Source: Mytilus californianus
Taxonomy: Eukaryota; Mollusca; Bivalvia; Mytilida; Mytilidae
NCBI RefSeq assembly: GCF_021869535.1
Contig: NW_026262723.1
Coordinates: 87,050,324 to 87,114,323 of the forward strand
Length of the DNA: 64,000 bases
Direction of reading: 5' to 3'
Shown: in pieces, positions 22,594-34,640 of the stretch
Layout: the number at the start of each line of letters is the position of its first letter
How positions within the stretch are numbered: position 1 is the stretch's first letter
Translations under genes and position numbers: made by a program
Notes under the pieces: model-generated
Databases searched by the model: none
Seen by the model: the letters and a program-made list of their open reading frames with translations, nothing else
What the model was told of the DNA's origin: nothing

Positions 22594-22868
22594 ATGGGCG
22601 CTCGCTGGTCGAGTGGTGCGAATAGCCGAACTACTGTATCACTTGTCTGTCGACACTTAGGTGTGTGAGTTCGAATACCGCATGTGGCAGGTAAGCTCGA
22701 CTCCTATCTTAATTGACCAGAATTGTCAGTTTTCCAAACGAAGGTTGGGTGGTCTCTCTGGGAACTTCGGCTTCCTCCACCAATATAAACTCACCGCCAC
22801 GAAATAGCATGAAAGTGTTGAAAGTGGCGGAAAAGTAATCAATCAACAAATTAATCAATCAATCATCC
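22594..22868 (+). repeat. tRNA-derived SINE with ATCA tail
   Basis: The head has a pol III A box TGGTCGAGTGG (22606-22616) and a B box-like GTTCGAATACC (22669-22679) at tRNA spacing. A tRNA-unrelated body follows (GTGGCAGGTAAGCTCGACTC) and then a tail of TCAATCAA repeats. A 3' part of the same family lies inverted at 61158-61345. Confidence 0.75.
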
Positions 22869-22904
22869 ATATCGGTATAATTATGGCCTCTAAATCTATA
22901 TCTT

Positions 22905-23210
22905 TATTCTCATAAAATCAATGTATGACATCAGTACAGAGATAACAATAATAACTTTACAATATATACAAAACAAGAGAGAGAGGTTTCAAAAGTCTTT
23001 AGTCAGGAGGTATACAAAATTTAAGATATATTTCTAATTCTCTTTCCAGATCTTCTGGTATAGTTCTGTTAAGTCCTGTAATATTTTTACTCACTAAGAA
23101 TTTTTTTTAACTCAATCAAAAGTAAAGAAAATAGAAAAGGTGATAAGTTTACTCCTTGTCGAACACCAATGTCACAAGCAAACAAAGTATTTCGAATTAT
23201 AATTACTAGA
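22905..23210 (-). pseudogene. LINE reverse transcriptase fragment
   Basis: The minus strand encodes DIGVRQGVNLSPFLFSLLLI (about 23125-23185), which matches the non-LTR RT block usually written GVRQGDxLSPxLF. A short in-frame stretch (ELKKILSE) follows, then a stop. No YxDD box is present, so the piece is truncated on both sides. The upstream part of the 115-codon frame (to 23434) does not resemble RT. Confidence 0.6.
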
Positions 23211-24059
23211 AGATGCCAGCGAAAGCGCGGAACAATTGGGCAAGTGTTGAAACAAAGAGTGTGGACACAGTAATAAGGTGGACACAGTAAGGATTTAGAC
23301 ACGTTTAATGCATTTAATTCTTTTTCTTTAAAGAGACGAAAACGAGGAACATAATGCAAAAGACGGGCATCACCCCATTCATCTCTGTTGGAAAATAAAA
23401 ATATCAAATACCCTAAATTGAAAAAGTGTGGCAAAGTGTGATTTTCAGTGTTTTTTTTTTCCTTTTAACTAAATAACCGTATGAACTACGTAAAATCCTT
23501 TGACATTACCGAAAAGGATCAAAATGAGTACACAATGAAAAAAATCCCATCTAATCGGATGAAAAATAAAATCCAAAACACTTCACCAGGAATCAACCCC
23601 TCTGTATCTCAGAAATCGTTGACGCCACTCCAAATCTGTTGTCATACTCAAGTTGCAGAATTTTATTAGCAATTAAAAAAATCTCCATTAAAATAAGTTG
23701 AAAATAAACAATCTGTATATACAAATATGTGAACATTACCCAACCTGACCATTTCGCATTTCGCGGGCAGTACGTGGACTAAGCATGCGGTCTCCAAATT
23801 GGGATATTTTGGCTTTTTCTGTGGAAAAAAGATTGTTTCAAAGACAAATTAAGGAAGTACAAAACACTACATGTATACGTCATATCACAAATATTTCCGA
23901 CTTTGTATGGTTTTGTAGGAGTAACACTACATTATACATCTTACCATTTATATTATTCAATAACATTTTATAAAACACACCATCTCACCATATTATGCAC
24001 GAGTAGATAATTTTATAGCTATTGTTGTGAAATATTTTTAAAACTGACTGTGAGTTCAA

Positions 24060-24235
24060 TGGTGCATTTTGCAATGAATAGAAATAAGAAGATGTGGTAT
24101 GAGAGCCAATGAGAAAACTCTCCATCCAAGTCATAATTTGTAAGAGTAAACAATCATTGGTCAAAGTACGACCTTCAACACGTAGCATTTGCTTAACCCA
24201 AATAGCAAGCTATAAAGAGCCTCAAAATTTGTTTT
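24060..24235 (-). repeat. PLE-type 3' UTR fragment
   Basis: GATGTGGTATGAGAGCCAAT, then ACTCTCCATC, then CGACCTTCAACACGTAGCAT match, with divergence, the repeat at 54945-55095 on the other strand and those at 28135, 34320 and 57225. Confidence 0.55.
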
Positions 24236-24409
24236 ATCATATTTTCGCCACAGCCGCAAATTTCTCCAATTAGCTCCTGTATTAATTGATCTTAATCTCC
24301 CTCCGAAATGTTTGAAACGTTGATTTAGTTAAATTGCATTGTCTCATTTTTCCTATTAATTGCACTCTCGCTAGCGATAGACACATGTTTGAGCTGGGTT
24401 TATAGTTTA

Positions 24410-25093
24410 CAGAAGCAGATCGGAATCAGTTATGACGTAGACAGTAATCATTCTAATCGTAATCATGTTCATTGACCATAACGACGATGAAAGCACATCA
24501 TATAATGACGTTTCGACATCATATAATGAAGTAAACCAAACCACATCATATAAGATTACAAGCACATAATATAATGACACAACCACATCATATAAAGATA
24601 TTTGCACATAATATAATGGTAACTGCACATCATATAATGATATGTACACATCATATAAGTATATCTGCACATCATATAAGTATATTTGCACATCATATAA
24701 GGATCTTTGCACATAATATAAGTACATTTGCACATCATATAAGAATGTTTGCACATCATATAAGAATGTTTGCACATCATATAAGTACATTCGCACATCA
24801 TATAAGTACATTTGCACATCATATAAGTATATTTGCACATCATATAAGTATATAAGCACATCATATAAGTATATATGCACATCATATAAGTATGTTTGCA
24901 CATCATATAATGATGTTTGCACATCATATACGGATGTTTGCACATCATATAAGAATGTTTGCACATCATATAAGGATGTTTGCACATCATATAAAGGTGT
25001 TTGCACATCATATAATGACAAGTGCACACCATATAAAGGTAAATGCACATCATATAATGAAAATGGTCATAACAAGACAGTGTTGGCGTTCCA
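24410..25093 (-). repeat. Right inverted arm: 21-bp minisatellite
   Basis: This is the inverted counterpart of 19232-19979. The array is at about 24495-25065 with core GCACATCATATAA, and the 90-bp unique tail at 24410-24495 pairs with 19890-19979. Open frames of 213 and 188 codons (minus) and 93 and 74 codons (plus) are repeat artefacts. Confidence 0.9.
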
Positions 25094-25364
25094 TATATAA
25101 TAAAGTGCACGTATAATTTCAATTGAAAGTACTTTACGTCGGCACGAAATGACCTCCTTCATCTTGTTCTTCTGTATGTTTTCATTTTTAGTATAGAAAA
25201 TAGACATTAAAAGTTCCTTTTCTAGAAAATATAGGATATCGAGTGTATGGAAAGCCAGTATATAGTAATTCTATCGCACATAAAATCTTTTTTATTTCGT
25301 TTATTTGAAAACTTATACATTGTACAAAGGAACAAGTTTAGGTCAACTTACATTAAATATCGAT

Positions 25365-25640
25365 TTTATGCTCCGCCTATGACAGTAAAGCGCACAATTA
25401 TATCTGGTCTGTGTGTTCGTTCGTTTGTCCGTTCATCCGTTCCTTTGTCCGTCCATCTGTCCATTCATACTGCATTAGATTGACGTTATAGTCTGATCAA
25501 CTTGAAACTAAGTACACATGTTCATTCTAATATAATCTTTCTAAATTGAATGCCAAAATTACCATTTTGAAACAAATTTCACGGTTCACTGAATATGGGT
25601 AAATGATTGTGAGAGCAAATCATCATAGACAAATATTCTT
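25365..25640 (+). repeat. Interspersed repeat common in bivalve genomes
   Basis: A pyrimidine-rich CGTTCGTTTGTCCGTTC stretch is followed by GATCAACTTGAAACTAAGTA, then TTTCACGGTTCACTGAATAT. I remember this order as a frequent molluscan repeat. It lies between the right arm and the right outer terminus of the foldback-like element and explains why that side is longer than the left. Confidence 0.5.
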
Positions 25641-25999
25641 GTTCTTTTAATTCAATTTGTTTACTTTTTATTCTCATTTCTGATCCGCCATGAGCTATTA
25701 TATAGCCATTTTGTGCTTGGGGGATAGACACTCCGTCTTTAATATTTTATTTGCGATAATTGATACCGGTTTACAATCTCGGTTTAGAGTTTGGAAAACA
25801 CAGAAAACGTAAATAAGACGTCATAATATGATTATTTTCCCAACTAGTCCCTTTTCCGATGGTGTAAAATCCGGGGAGGGGGCGCACTTTCATTCATATA
25901 AATAAATATATGATAATATATAGTATGTGTTTGAATGAAGGGGAATAAAAATAGTTCGTTAACAAAGACTGTCCTTATAATAGACACATACATTTTTCA

Positions 26000-27094
26000 T
26001 TTCCTATTGTTAATTATCCATTTTTAGATGGTGACGTTCCCTTGTCACCATCTTATGGTGTTTATGTATCTCAACTTGTTCGATTCGCTCGTGTATGTAA
26101 CAACGTATTTTATTTTAACGAAAGAAACTTCTGTATTACTGTAAAATTATTACACCAGGGTTTTCGATATCACAAACTAGTCAAAACATATACTAAATTT
26201 TATCATCGTTACATGGACATCATTCGTAAATATAAATCAACATGCAGACATCTTATACGTTCAGGTATTTCACATCCAGTCTTTTATGGTAATATTCTAT
26301 ACAAATCACAAAAATGTCGACATTCACCTCAAAAGCTAACCAAAACTTTAAACAGACTTATTCAGAAGGGATATAGTTACGATACTGTTGTCAGGTCATT
26401 AAAGATGGCATATTTTGGTATTAATATTGGTTCACTCATAGGGTCTTTGCATCGGAAATAACATATTTATTCTAAAACCAGTTGTTGGCATGATACGGGT
26501 TATGTTCTACTCATATATTTTATGATGGTATGATACTAAACCCCTAACGGGAGGGATTGTACTTGATTTTCATATAATGAAGACATAATCTTTCAATCAG
26601 TTTAATTGAGGTCTGGAGCTGGCATGTCAGTAACTGCTAGTAGTCCTTTGTTAATTTATGTATCATTGTCATTTTGCTTAGTTTCTTGTGTTACCTTTTC
26701 TGACATCGGACTCGGACTTCTTTTAAACTGAGTTTTACTATGCGTATTTCTGTGTGTTTGTTCATTCTACATTGGCTAGAGGTATAGGGGGAGGGTTGAG
26801 ATCTCACAAAACATGTTTAACCCCGCCGCATTTTTGCGCCTGTCCCAAGTCAGGAGTCTCTGGCCTTTGTTAGTCTTGTATGATTTTTAATTTTAGTTCA
26901 TTTATATGTTTTGGGGTTTAGTGTGACGTCCAATTGAACTAGTACACATTTTTGTTTAGGGGCCAGCTGAATCCCGCCTCCGGGTGCGGGATTTTCTCGC
27001 TGTGTTGAAGACCCATTGGTGGACTTCGGCTGTTTTCTGCTCTTTGTTCGGGTTGTTGTCTCTTTGACACATTCCCCATTTCCATGCTTAATTT
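26000..27094 (+). pseudogene. PLE fragment, RT C-terminus plus full 3' UTR (inverted copy)
   Basis: A plus frame from 26042 to 26461 (139 codons) is homologous to the last 140 residues of the long PLE (SPSYGVYVSQLVRFARVCNN, then a final GSLHRK and a TAA). It is intact but 5'-truncated near 26000, before the YLDD-bearing part. The 3' UTR continues to the short module at 26958-27094. The SECIS-like segment 26521-26574 is conserved. It mirrors the fragment at 18001-18990. Confidence 0.85.
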
Positions 27095-27465
27095 TACATA
27101 CAGAATTTCATCAAACATCATACATATGACACAGGCTTTATTAAGATGTTTTGACTTTTTTCAAATTGCTGGCACGTTATTTTTTATAGAAACTATACAT
27201 TTCTTTACTGATTGATATCAATATGCCGGCATTTAGCAAGCAAGCTAGTCGGTGCATTCAGCTACAGACGAGTCGTTGGTGTTGTAGTGTCCCCCTTTCA
27301 CTTCTAATGCTGGACTTCTCTGGTCATTTAAACGTTAATAACAATATATACCGTACAGGTAGCTAGATTTTCTTTTTAACAGAACGTTGTTTCATAATGT
27401 GGTAATGTGGTTTTCCCATATACCACATTATGATTCTTTGACAAGTTGATTCTCATTGTGTTCTT

Positions 27466-27530
27466 TAGTGGTCGCTAGGATTGGTCGCTAGCTTGATTGG
27501 TCGCTAGAATTGGTCGCTAGCTTGAGTCTG
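27466..27530 (+). repeat. Short tandem repeat with GGTCGCTAG
   Basis: GGTCGCTAG occurs four times in 60 bases, with a higher-order period of about 32. Confidence 0.7.
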
Positions 27531-28134
27531 GTTTAATTAAATGAAATCTATCCACCTTCTAAATCTTGAAATTAGAATTTCTCACTAAAATTTATGACAA
27601 ACGGGATGTCCTTTTTTCTATTTTTTCAATTTTTTTTTCTAACCTTTGCTTTATGTTCTATTATCTCCTTTTTATAATGTACATTTCTCTGTTGGCTCGA
27701 TATGCGCCGAGTTTGTACTGTTTACATGTTATATTTCATTTTTATAACATATTGCATGAGTGATGTAATTATCAAATATTGCTCGACACATTTTACTTAA
27801 TTTATTGAATATATAATACCGTCCTTCAAATCTTTCTTTTTGCTTTAAAGATTTAACAATTATGTTTATAATGATTTTGTTAAACCATTGCATCTGATAT
27901 TTGAAACAAAACTTTAATGTCTCTGTCATTTTGTGCGCCCGGAAATTCGGTTTATTTTTATTTCGGCTTGTACAACATATTGTCCATTTACTGTTTAGTA
28001 AGTTGATGGTGGAAATCTAAGTGCAGCCGTCAATATAATCGTGTTGGGCGGCATGATTTCATACTATTAGGTTGAGTACTTCAGTTTGGGTTCAATAGCT
28101 GCAAGCATTTTGTGAAACTATATTTGTTGTCATT

Positions 28135-28650
28135 GTACTACTTGTACTAGTGTTTATTGTGCCTACATTATAAAAAATAAGGAGATATGGTATGAATGCC
28201 ATTGAGACAACTATACAACGATGTTCAAATGAAGTGGGTGTAGGTGTAAGCATACTACGGCCTTCAACAAGAAGAAAACCCCATAACGCATAGTCAGTTA
28301 TAAAAGGCCTCAACATGAAAAATACGAAACAATTTAATTGAGAAAAATAACGGCCTAATTCATAACAAAATAATTTTTCCAGACATGGACTAAAGATAAC
28401 CACTGAATTAGTCGTGTTACATTACAACATATGAACACACTATAAAAATAAAATGATAATGGCTTAACTCATCAGATCGAAACAAAGCAGAAAAGCAATT
28501 AACAAATACACCAGATCGAAAGTGGCAGGGTATTTATACATCCCCACAACAAAAGAGACACTAAGATATGAGAGTACTCGTAGTTACTGACAGCTGGTTC
28601 AAAGCGAATGACAACTAATAACAAATAGTAATTAACTGTATTACAGAGTT
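28135..28650 (-). repeat. PLE family-2 3' UTR copy
   Basis: Read on the minus strand it parallels 50590-51075: GTAACTACGAGTACTCTCA, then GTATAAATACCCTGCCAC, later CGGCCTTTTATAACTGACTA, then GGTATGAATGCC on the plus strand. No coding part remains. Confidence 0.6.
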
Positions 28651-28737
28651 AACTAAACTACTTTTTTTTCTGAACTGGTAGGTTCATCAAATAACTTTTT
28701 GTTATGCCACTAATTGAGATAATTAATGTTATAAAAC

Positions 28738-28980
28738 CAAATTAACCTCGCCACATAGTCCCTGAGTGCAAATTAACCTTGTCACATAGTCCCTGTGTGC
28801 AAATTAACCTCGCCACATAGTCCCTGTGTGCAAATTAACCTCGCCACATAGTCCCTGTGTGCAAATTAACCTCGCCACATAGTCCCTGTGTGCAAACTAA
28901 ACTCGCCACATAGTCCCTGTGTGCAAATTAACCTCGCCACATAGTCCCTGTGTGCTGTCTCCTGTCAAATTAACCTCGTC
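28738..28980 (+). repeat. 31-bp tandem array, about 7.5 units
   Basis: The unit contains CAAATTAACCTCGCCACATA plus GTCCCTGTGTG. Internal units are nearly identical and the edges diverge. It has no spacers, so it is a minisatellite. Confidence 0.9.
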
Positions 28981-31010
28981 AGTCATATCTTTATGTTTTC
29001 GTCCTTCCGACAATTTTGGTGTTGATGGCAGATCTGAACTCTTTCGATTTTTGTGTCGTTTACGTATACTCTGAACCTACTTTTATTCATATAAAATATA
29101 GATAGACACATTATAAATTGTTAAAGAGTTAACTAAATTACTAAAGGAATACAAAAAAATAAAGAAAATAAAAATGCAAAATGATCTAAATTTATTTTTT
29201 TTCAGTTTTTCAGTTTAAAAAAAACAAAACATGTTTTGAATGATATTTGAAGGGACTCTTTTCAAAAGGAAACTTACAGTTGACCAAAGAAATTTAAATT
29301 AAGGAGTTTTATTTGCTAATTTATTTTGATCGGACGAACTATTTCAAACGAGTTTCGTAGCCTTTTTGAATGGAACCGCTCGGTCCCCTCACACAAACAA
29401 AAAATATACCATCCGTTTTAAATAATCTTTGATGAAAGCTAGCTCATTGTGAAGGAACATTTGATCCTTGTCGACGAAGCGGTTACAATTCCTTGCATTC
29501 AGTTGCAGAAAAAAACTTTTATCTGAAAACAGATATGCATTTAATGTTTTAATGATATATTATTTTGACTCGGTGTTTGAAATTGGCACTGCTGCAATTC
29601 CTGTCATTCAATCGAGGTAGAACAGTATCAGCTGAATGAATTTAATGTTTTAATGAAGTATTGTGCTGCCTCTATGTTTGAAGGTAAATTCAGAAATGCG
29701 CATGCAGTCAAAAAATTAATTTGATTTACTGTAATTGCGTCGGTGCCATTTATGGTGCGTAAGTCCCCTAGGGTATCATCCGCCAAGTAGTCAATGCTGC
29801 AGTATTTGCTGTGATTTATTAAGTTCATTGTGATAAATTTTCCGCTAATGTGATTTTCACAAAAATTAAGGTTGCAATTCCCTCAGGAAAAGTTGATCTG
29901 TAATATGTATCCAGTCAAGAAAAATGATCAAGAAAGTGACAGATGATATTGCTGGAGAATAACCAACAATGTGTTTACTTCGATTCCAGATATATCTTTA
30001 TACAACTAATGTCCACGAGAGTTACTGACAGTACTTTATCTTATATTACAGATATATCTTGTAAAGTAATAAAAAAAAATGATTCATACATAAATGAAGG
30101 TATGACAACAATGATGCAATATTTGATAAATAAAGACACATTGTTACAGGTCACATATACTCTTTCTTGTCAAAAGCTTATCGAAAATCCAATATGGATA
30201 CAGTTTGCTAAAAGGGAAATAACTATAAATATATTATGTATGAAATCTGCAGGTAATTCCCCTTATATTGAATAACAAGACGTGAACCTCTATGAAGCTA
30301 AATACCATAATTACTTAATACTAAATACAGTACTTATCTTTCTTAAACGTTTTTGAAAATTATCCATATGTTTTGCAATAAGAAGAAAGTACATTCCAAG
30401 TTCAAGCTATTACAGTTGATGGAATATGGAATCAATAGAAATACTGCCAAATGCTGCTAATGACACCAGCAGCTGATATCAAAAGATGTTTGTTAATGGA
30501 TTGCTTAATTTACCGATTTACTAACATGTATTTTTCTATCATTAAGACAGATTCTTATATTATGATGTTTGGATTGCGGAAGTCAGTTCGTTAAAGCAAT
30601 GGAGTGACTCCTACAATTTTAATTCTGCAAAGAAAAGTATCCATAGAAAGAAAACCAAAATACGCTGCATGTCAATCTTTGTAAAATATTATATAACAAA
30701 TTATCACGTACACGCCTACCTCACGCCACAAGAATTTCTCTCATACTTATTTTCAAATAAGAATAGAATTTAATGAAATATTATGATAACGTTTCAAAAT
30801 TTCAAAATTTCAATTTGCACTAGTGAAAATCTGGGGTGCTGTGTTTTTGAATTTTGCAGATGTTACATTTTATTTGTGATATGGTTGGAATAAAACATTT
30901 TTATTATTAAGACTGATTTAAAATAAAAAGAACTATTCAACAATTTTATAGTAGTTGACATGTTTCTCCGGAGGACATCATCCGATATAGTTTTTGTTAA
31001 TTATAAGTTA
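28981..31010. other. No recognised gene
   Basis: AT-rich. The longest frame, 29943-30275 plus (110 codons, MILLENNQQCVYFDSRYIFI), has no known motif, signal peptide or neighbouring coding exon, so I do not call it a gene. Confidence 0.4.
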
Positions 31011-31020
31011 TTATGGTTTG

Positions 31021-31125
31021 ACCCAACTAACATGATTATTTAGACAGTGTCGAAAAATCATTGAACGGTGATGGTGAACCGTTCAACGATTTTTGACACT
31101 GTCTAAATAATCATGTCAGTTGGGT
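31021..31125. repeat. Hairpin MITE, arms of about 48 bp
   Basis: Arms 31021-31069 and 31078-31125 are almost perfect inverted copies (ACCCAACTAACATGATTATT inverted as AATAATCATGTCAGTTGGGT) with an 8-base loop. Confidence 0.8.
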
Positions 31126-31621
31126 TAGCGCATAATAATATGTTTATGCGATTATGCTAAACGCATTAAGTATATAATTAATAAAAAGCAAATGACCTAG
31201 ATTTCACTTCGCAAAACCCGACGTCAAATATACACATAAAAGTGGAGTACCCACTGACCGCGTATTTTGACCTTCACTTTTAATGTGTTTGCTCCGCCCA
31301 CTGATCGCGGAACCTGATGATCTATTGATTTTCCATCTAGCGCAAAGTTGATGAGTTCTTATGCTTTCTAAAGATTGAGCTTGGTAAAAGACAACTTGTC
31401 GATACAACTGATGTAGAAATCGAGCAAAAACGTTTGAAAATCAGTGCTGATAAAACAATAAAGCAGAATATAGCAGCTGCTACTATTTTCCAGGAAAATC
31501 TATATGGATGTGCGTAAAGCTAATGGAAATCGTTATAAAACAAATTCACTACAGGGTTTGAGATAATCATTGAATATATATTTTAAATTCTATATATTTA
31601 TATCTTTAACTGTTTCTGTTC

Positions 31622-31935
31622 TTATACATCCTTGGCTTTCAAATATTCGGCTTTGTGCGTTCCTAATGATGGTAAATCCAGAAAAGCAATTCGAACGCAT
31701 GGAATTTATAACGTGTTGTTTACATTTTTTTACAGCACTGGGTCGATACCTCTAATGAAGGACTATCAGTCTGTTGATCTGAGATGGATTTGGCTATTTT
31801 TAAGGTCCTTTGTGGTCATATAGCTCTTCAACTGTTTCGGTTTTTATACATTATTGACTTTCAAATATTCGGCTTCGAGCTTTCCTGATGAAGGTAAATC
31901 CAGAAAAGTGTTTTGAACGCATGAACTTTATAACG
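31622..31935 (+). repeat. Retrozyme-like sequence, about 1.4 units of 222 bp
   Basis: A segment around TTTCAAATATTCGGCTT recurs at 31641 and 31863, a period of 222. Each is followed by a hammerhead-like core: TCCTAATGATGGTAAATCC then GAAAA in the first, TCCTGATGAAGGTAAATCC then GAAAA in the second (CTGATGA at 31884-31890). Between them lies CACTGGGTCGATACC, which I know from bivalve retrozyme repeats. The stem III parts are degenerate, so self-cleavage is doubtful. Such units are non-coding retrotransposons propagated as circular RNAs. Confidence 0.6.
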
Positions 31936-31949
31936 TGTTGTTTTCATTT

Positions 31950-34150
31950 TTTTAAGGCAATAAAAAAAATAACAAAACCAAAGCATTTTTAAAGTTGAAA
32001 CCCCCAAGGAAACAGTACACACACATTTAATGAATCGTTGCAAGGCGTCAATCTAAACGAACTTTTCTACTGAAACTTCAGTAAACACCAATCGAACCAC
32101 ACTCTGTCCACAAGTTTTTCAACAACTGTACCGTTACTATTGTCTAAAAAGACTGACTCATCTTTTAGAGAAAGAACAGAACTGATTTGGTCATAGAGCA
32201 TATTTATTTTAGAGTTTGTTTTCAATTAAAAGATATCATTCTGGAGGATTTCACTTTATTTCATTCCATCTTATTTTATCATTATTTATTATCTAGGTTT
32301 TTAAGGATTTAATGGATGAAAAACATTTTTTTTTTAACTTTTTTTTATCAATATTGATTTCATAGGATATAAAACAGAGAAATGTAATAAATATATTTTA
32401 TTTGAATTCCTCTCGGTTTTTAACGCCCTGGATTTTTGTCATTGTCATTGTCATTGTCCTGCATGTAGATGTCAACACACTGGAATTTTCCTCACTTGGA
32501 CCAGTTGAATGGTCAACTTTTCGTCTTACCATGGAAGTATTATATTGATGATACTTCTATGGTCTGACCTAGGGCGATACACTCAGGTCATCACGAGGCA
32601 GCTTGTTGCATGATTTAAGCTCAACAGGTTATACCGCGATTGCTGGTTAGGTTACAAGTACATGTTTTGTAAGACGTTTGTCTTTTTTGAGCAATGTCAT
32701 TGGGTTGTGTACGGCGAACATGGTTATTTAGCAGATGGCCTGACAGCCAATAGAATCCAAGTTTACAACTGCATAACAGCACAAAATTGTTTCAAAGATT
32801 ATTCCAATCAGCAAAATCCCAACGTCGTAAGCCGTAACTTTCACGAACAATGGATGTTCCAGTGGAAGCTACAATCTTTTTAGTCTTTCATAGAATTTAA
32901 CTTTTATGTTAAAAAATAGGAAACCCAATTTAAAAAGACATGCTCCTTAACTTTAGGTCAAATGCGATGCATTTACTCATAGTCATATATATATATATAT
33001 ATATACATATACTAAAATCTCTAATGTAAACTATAAATTACTTCGTACATGCTTTGCGATATTTTTGAAATACATGCAAATATGAAATTGATATTTTGAA
33101 GTTCTCGTCCTGAAAATACATGAAATATTTGCGATGGGATATCAATTAACTAAATCATAGTTCTACATTATCATTTACTCTTATATTGAAGCGATTTGTT
33201 CCAGAATAACTAATACTTTATGAATTATAATATGATGTAGTAGGCAGTAGAAGAACGGTTATTTTACGTGTAGAATACTAGTGAACAATTTTGAACATGC
33301 AAACCTTATTTTATTACCTATCAATACAAAGTACTAGACACAAGCTGGCAGCCACTTTTAGCAGTCAATCAAGAAAGCAGCCACTTTTTTCCAGCAGCCA
33401 ATTTTGATGATATGTCTAAAAACCAAAAAACTATATAGGAGGCCGGACGCAAACGTTCCAAAAATCTTAAAATCTTAGTTAAATATAATTTAACAGCGGA
33501 ATTCAACAATTTCACGGCTTGTGGTGATTCTCAAAAGATTTCAGTCCGTTTTAAAAACCAATAATGATAGCAGCCACTTTTTGTCGGAGGACACTGTTTG
33601 TTGAATAAAAAATTGTACAATTGAAAATCGTTTTTTTTCGTTCTTTTTCTCGTTTTTTGATGCCTTATGATTAAGAGGTACAGAAATAATGTAGGAATAG
33701 AAAATTAAAAAAAATCAAAGAACAACTAATATTGTTAATAATGGATTTAAGTAAGATATGAGAAATCGTGATATATATATTCCATGAACTGAATAAAAAA
33801 GATGCAATGTACGAGAGAAAAATTTCATACAAGCTTTCCATACACTCGGCATCCTCAAATATCCAGTATTTCAATTGAAACCATTTTTAATATCAATTTC
33901 TGTATATATATAAAATGAAAACAATTCGATATACATGTAATATTAATCTCTTTTTGAGTGTGAACAAGTATTTTCTATAAAAATCCTACGTGGACTATTT
34001 TGTACGGCATGCGACATTACTAATTTATTAATCTAAAAATGAAATTATCCTTATCAAATGTGCCATTACAAATAATTGACATATAACTAAAACTGTGGTG
34101 GCCAGACGGGCCCGGATCCCAGAAAAATATTTAAGTGGCGAATAGCCTGG
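31950..34150. other. No recognised gene
   Basis: AT-rich. Segment 32440-32885 has higher GC and a 73-codon plus frame (32662-32883, ending MFQWKLQSF), with a 36-bp hairpin at 32529-32564. A TA microsatellite lies at 32985-33006. AGCAGCCACTTTT recurs three times at 33345-33600. Confidence 0.4.
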
Positions 34151-34175
34151 GTCAATACCTTTGAAATGAGATAGG

Positions 34176-34305
34176 TCTGGTTCGGAACTTTGCCGTAGGG
34201 ATATGCCGAGGATGTACCGAATGTGTGGTTTGTATGGAAAATACGTTATGGGGCAACTTTGAACCCCTGTGGTGGCATATCCCTACGGCAAAGTTCCGAA
34301 CCAGA
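34176..34305. repeat. Hairpin MITE, 32-bp perfect arms
   Basis: Arms 34176-34207 and 34274-34305 (TCTGGTTCGGAACTTTGCCG and its inverse) enclose 66 bases. Confidence 0.85.
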
Positions 34306-34319
34306 CAGATCTGTCTTGG

Positions 34320-34640
34320 ACTCTATTGAATTTATATGCGATACATAGCCAACAATTGAAGTTGATTTAAGCAACTAATGATCACCATACGACCTTCAAG
34401 ACCTTTTCTAGAAAAAAAACCCATACCGTATAGTCAGCTCTAAAAGGCCCCGACAGAACAAATTGTGAAACAATTTAAACGAAAAAAAACCCAACCGACT
34501 GATTTATGACAAACAATAAACGAAAAACAAATATATCAGACAGCAACCAACGACAGCCACTGAATAACAGGCTCCTTTCTTGGGACAAACACATAAAGAA
34601 TGTTGTGGGTCTATCCTCGGACAGTAGTATCAGCACAACA
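34320..34640 (-). repeat. PLE-type 3' UTR fragment
   Basis: ACCATACGACCTTCAAGACC, then CCCATACCGTATAGTCAGCT, then AAAAGGCCCCGACA match the family seen at 50930-51010 and 54945-55095. It ends near a TCCTTTCTTGGGACA stretch, also typical of this UTR. Confidence 0.6.

Larger units (their letters stand above)
18991..25847. mobile_element. Foldback-like DNA element with minisatellite inverted arms
   Basis: Two levels of inversion are visible. The outer ends share TAGTTGGGAAAATAATCATA at 18991 and its inverted copy ending near 25847. Inside, arms 19232-19979 and 24410-25093 are inverted copies of each other. Each arm starts TGGAACGCC, enters an array of 21-bp repeats and ends at CTGATTCCGATCTGCTTCTG. 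TA stands on the outer side of both arms. Long inverted arms built of short tandem repeats are known from Foldback and Galileo elements of Drosophila; no homology to them is claimed. The 4.4-kb interior has no transposase frame, so the element is non-autonomous or a product of rearrangement. Confidence 0.6.

Noticed and set aside
22594..22680. A functional tRNA gene
   Set aside because: A and B boxes are present, but the arms do not close into a cloverleaf and the segment continues into a SINE body and ATCA tail.
28738..28980. CRISPR-like regular repeats
   Set aside because: The 31-bp units are directly adjacent with no variable spacers, and the DNA is animal.
29943..30275. 110-codon frame as a host gene
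   Set aside because: No motif, no neighbouring exon and no recognisable promoter; chance frames of this size are expected over 64 kb.
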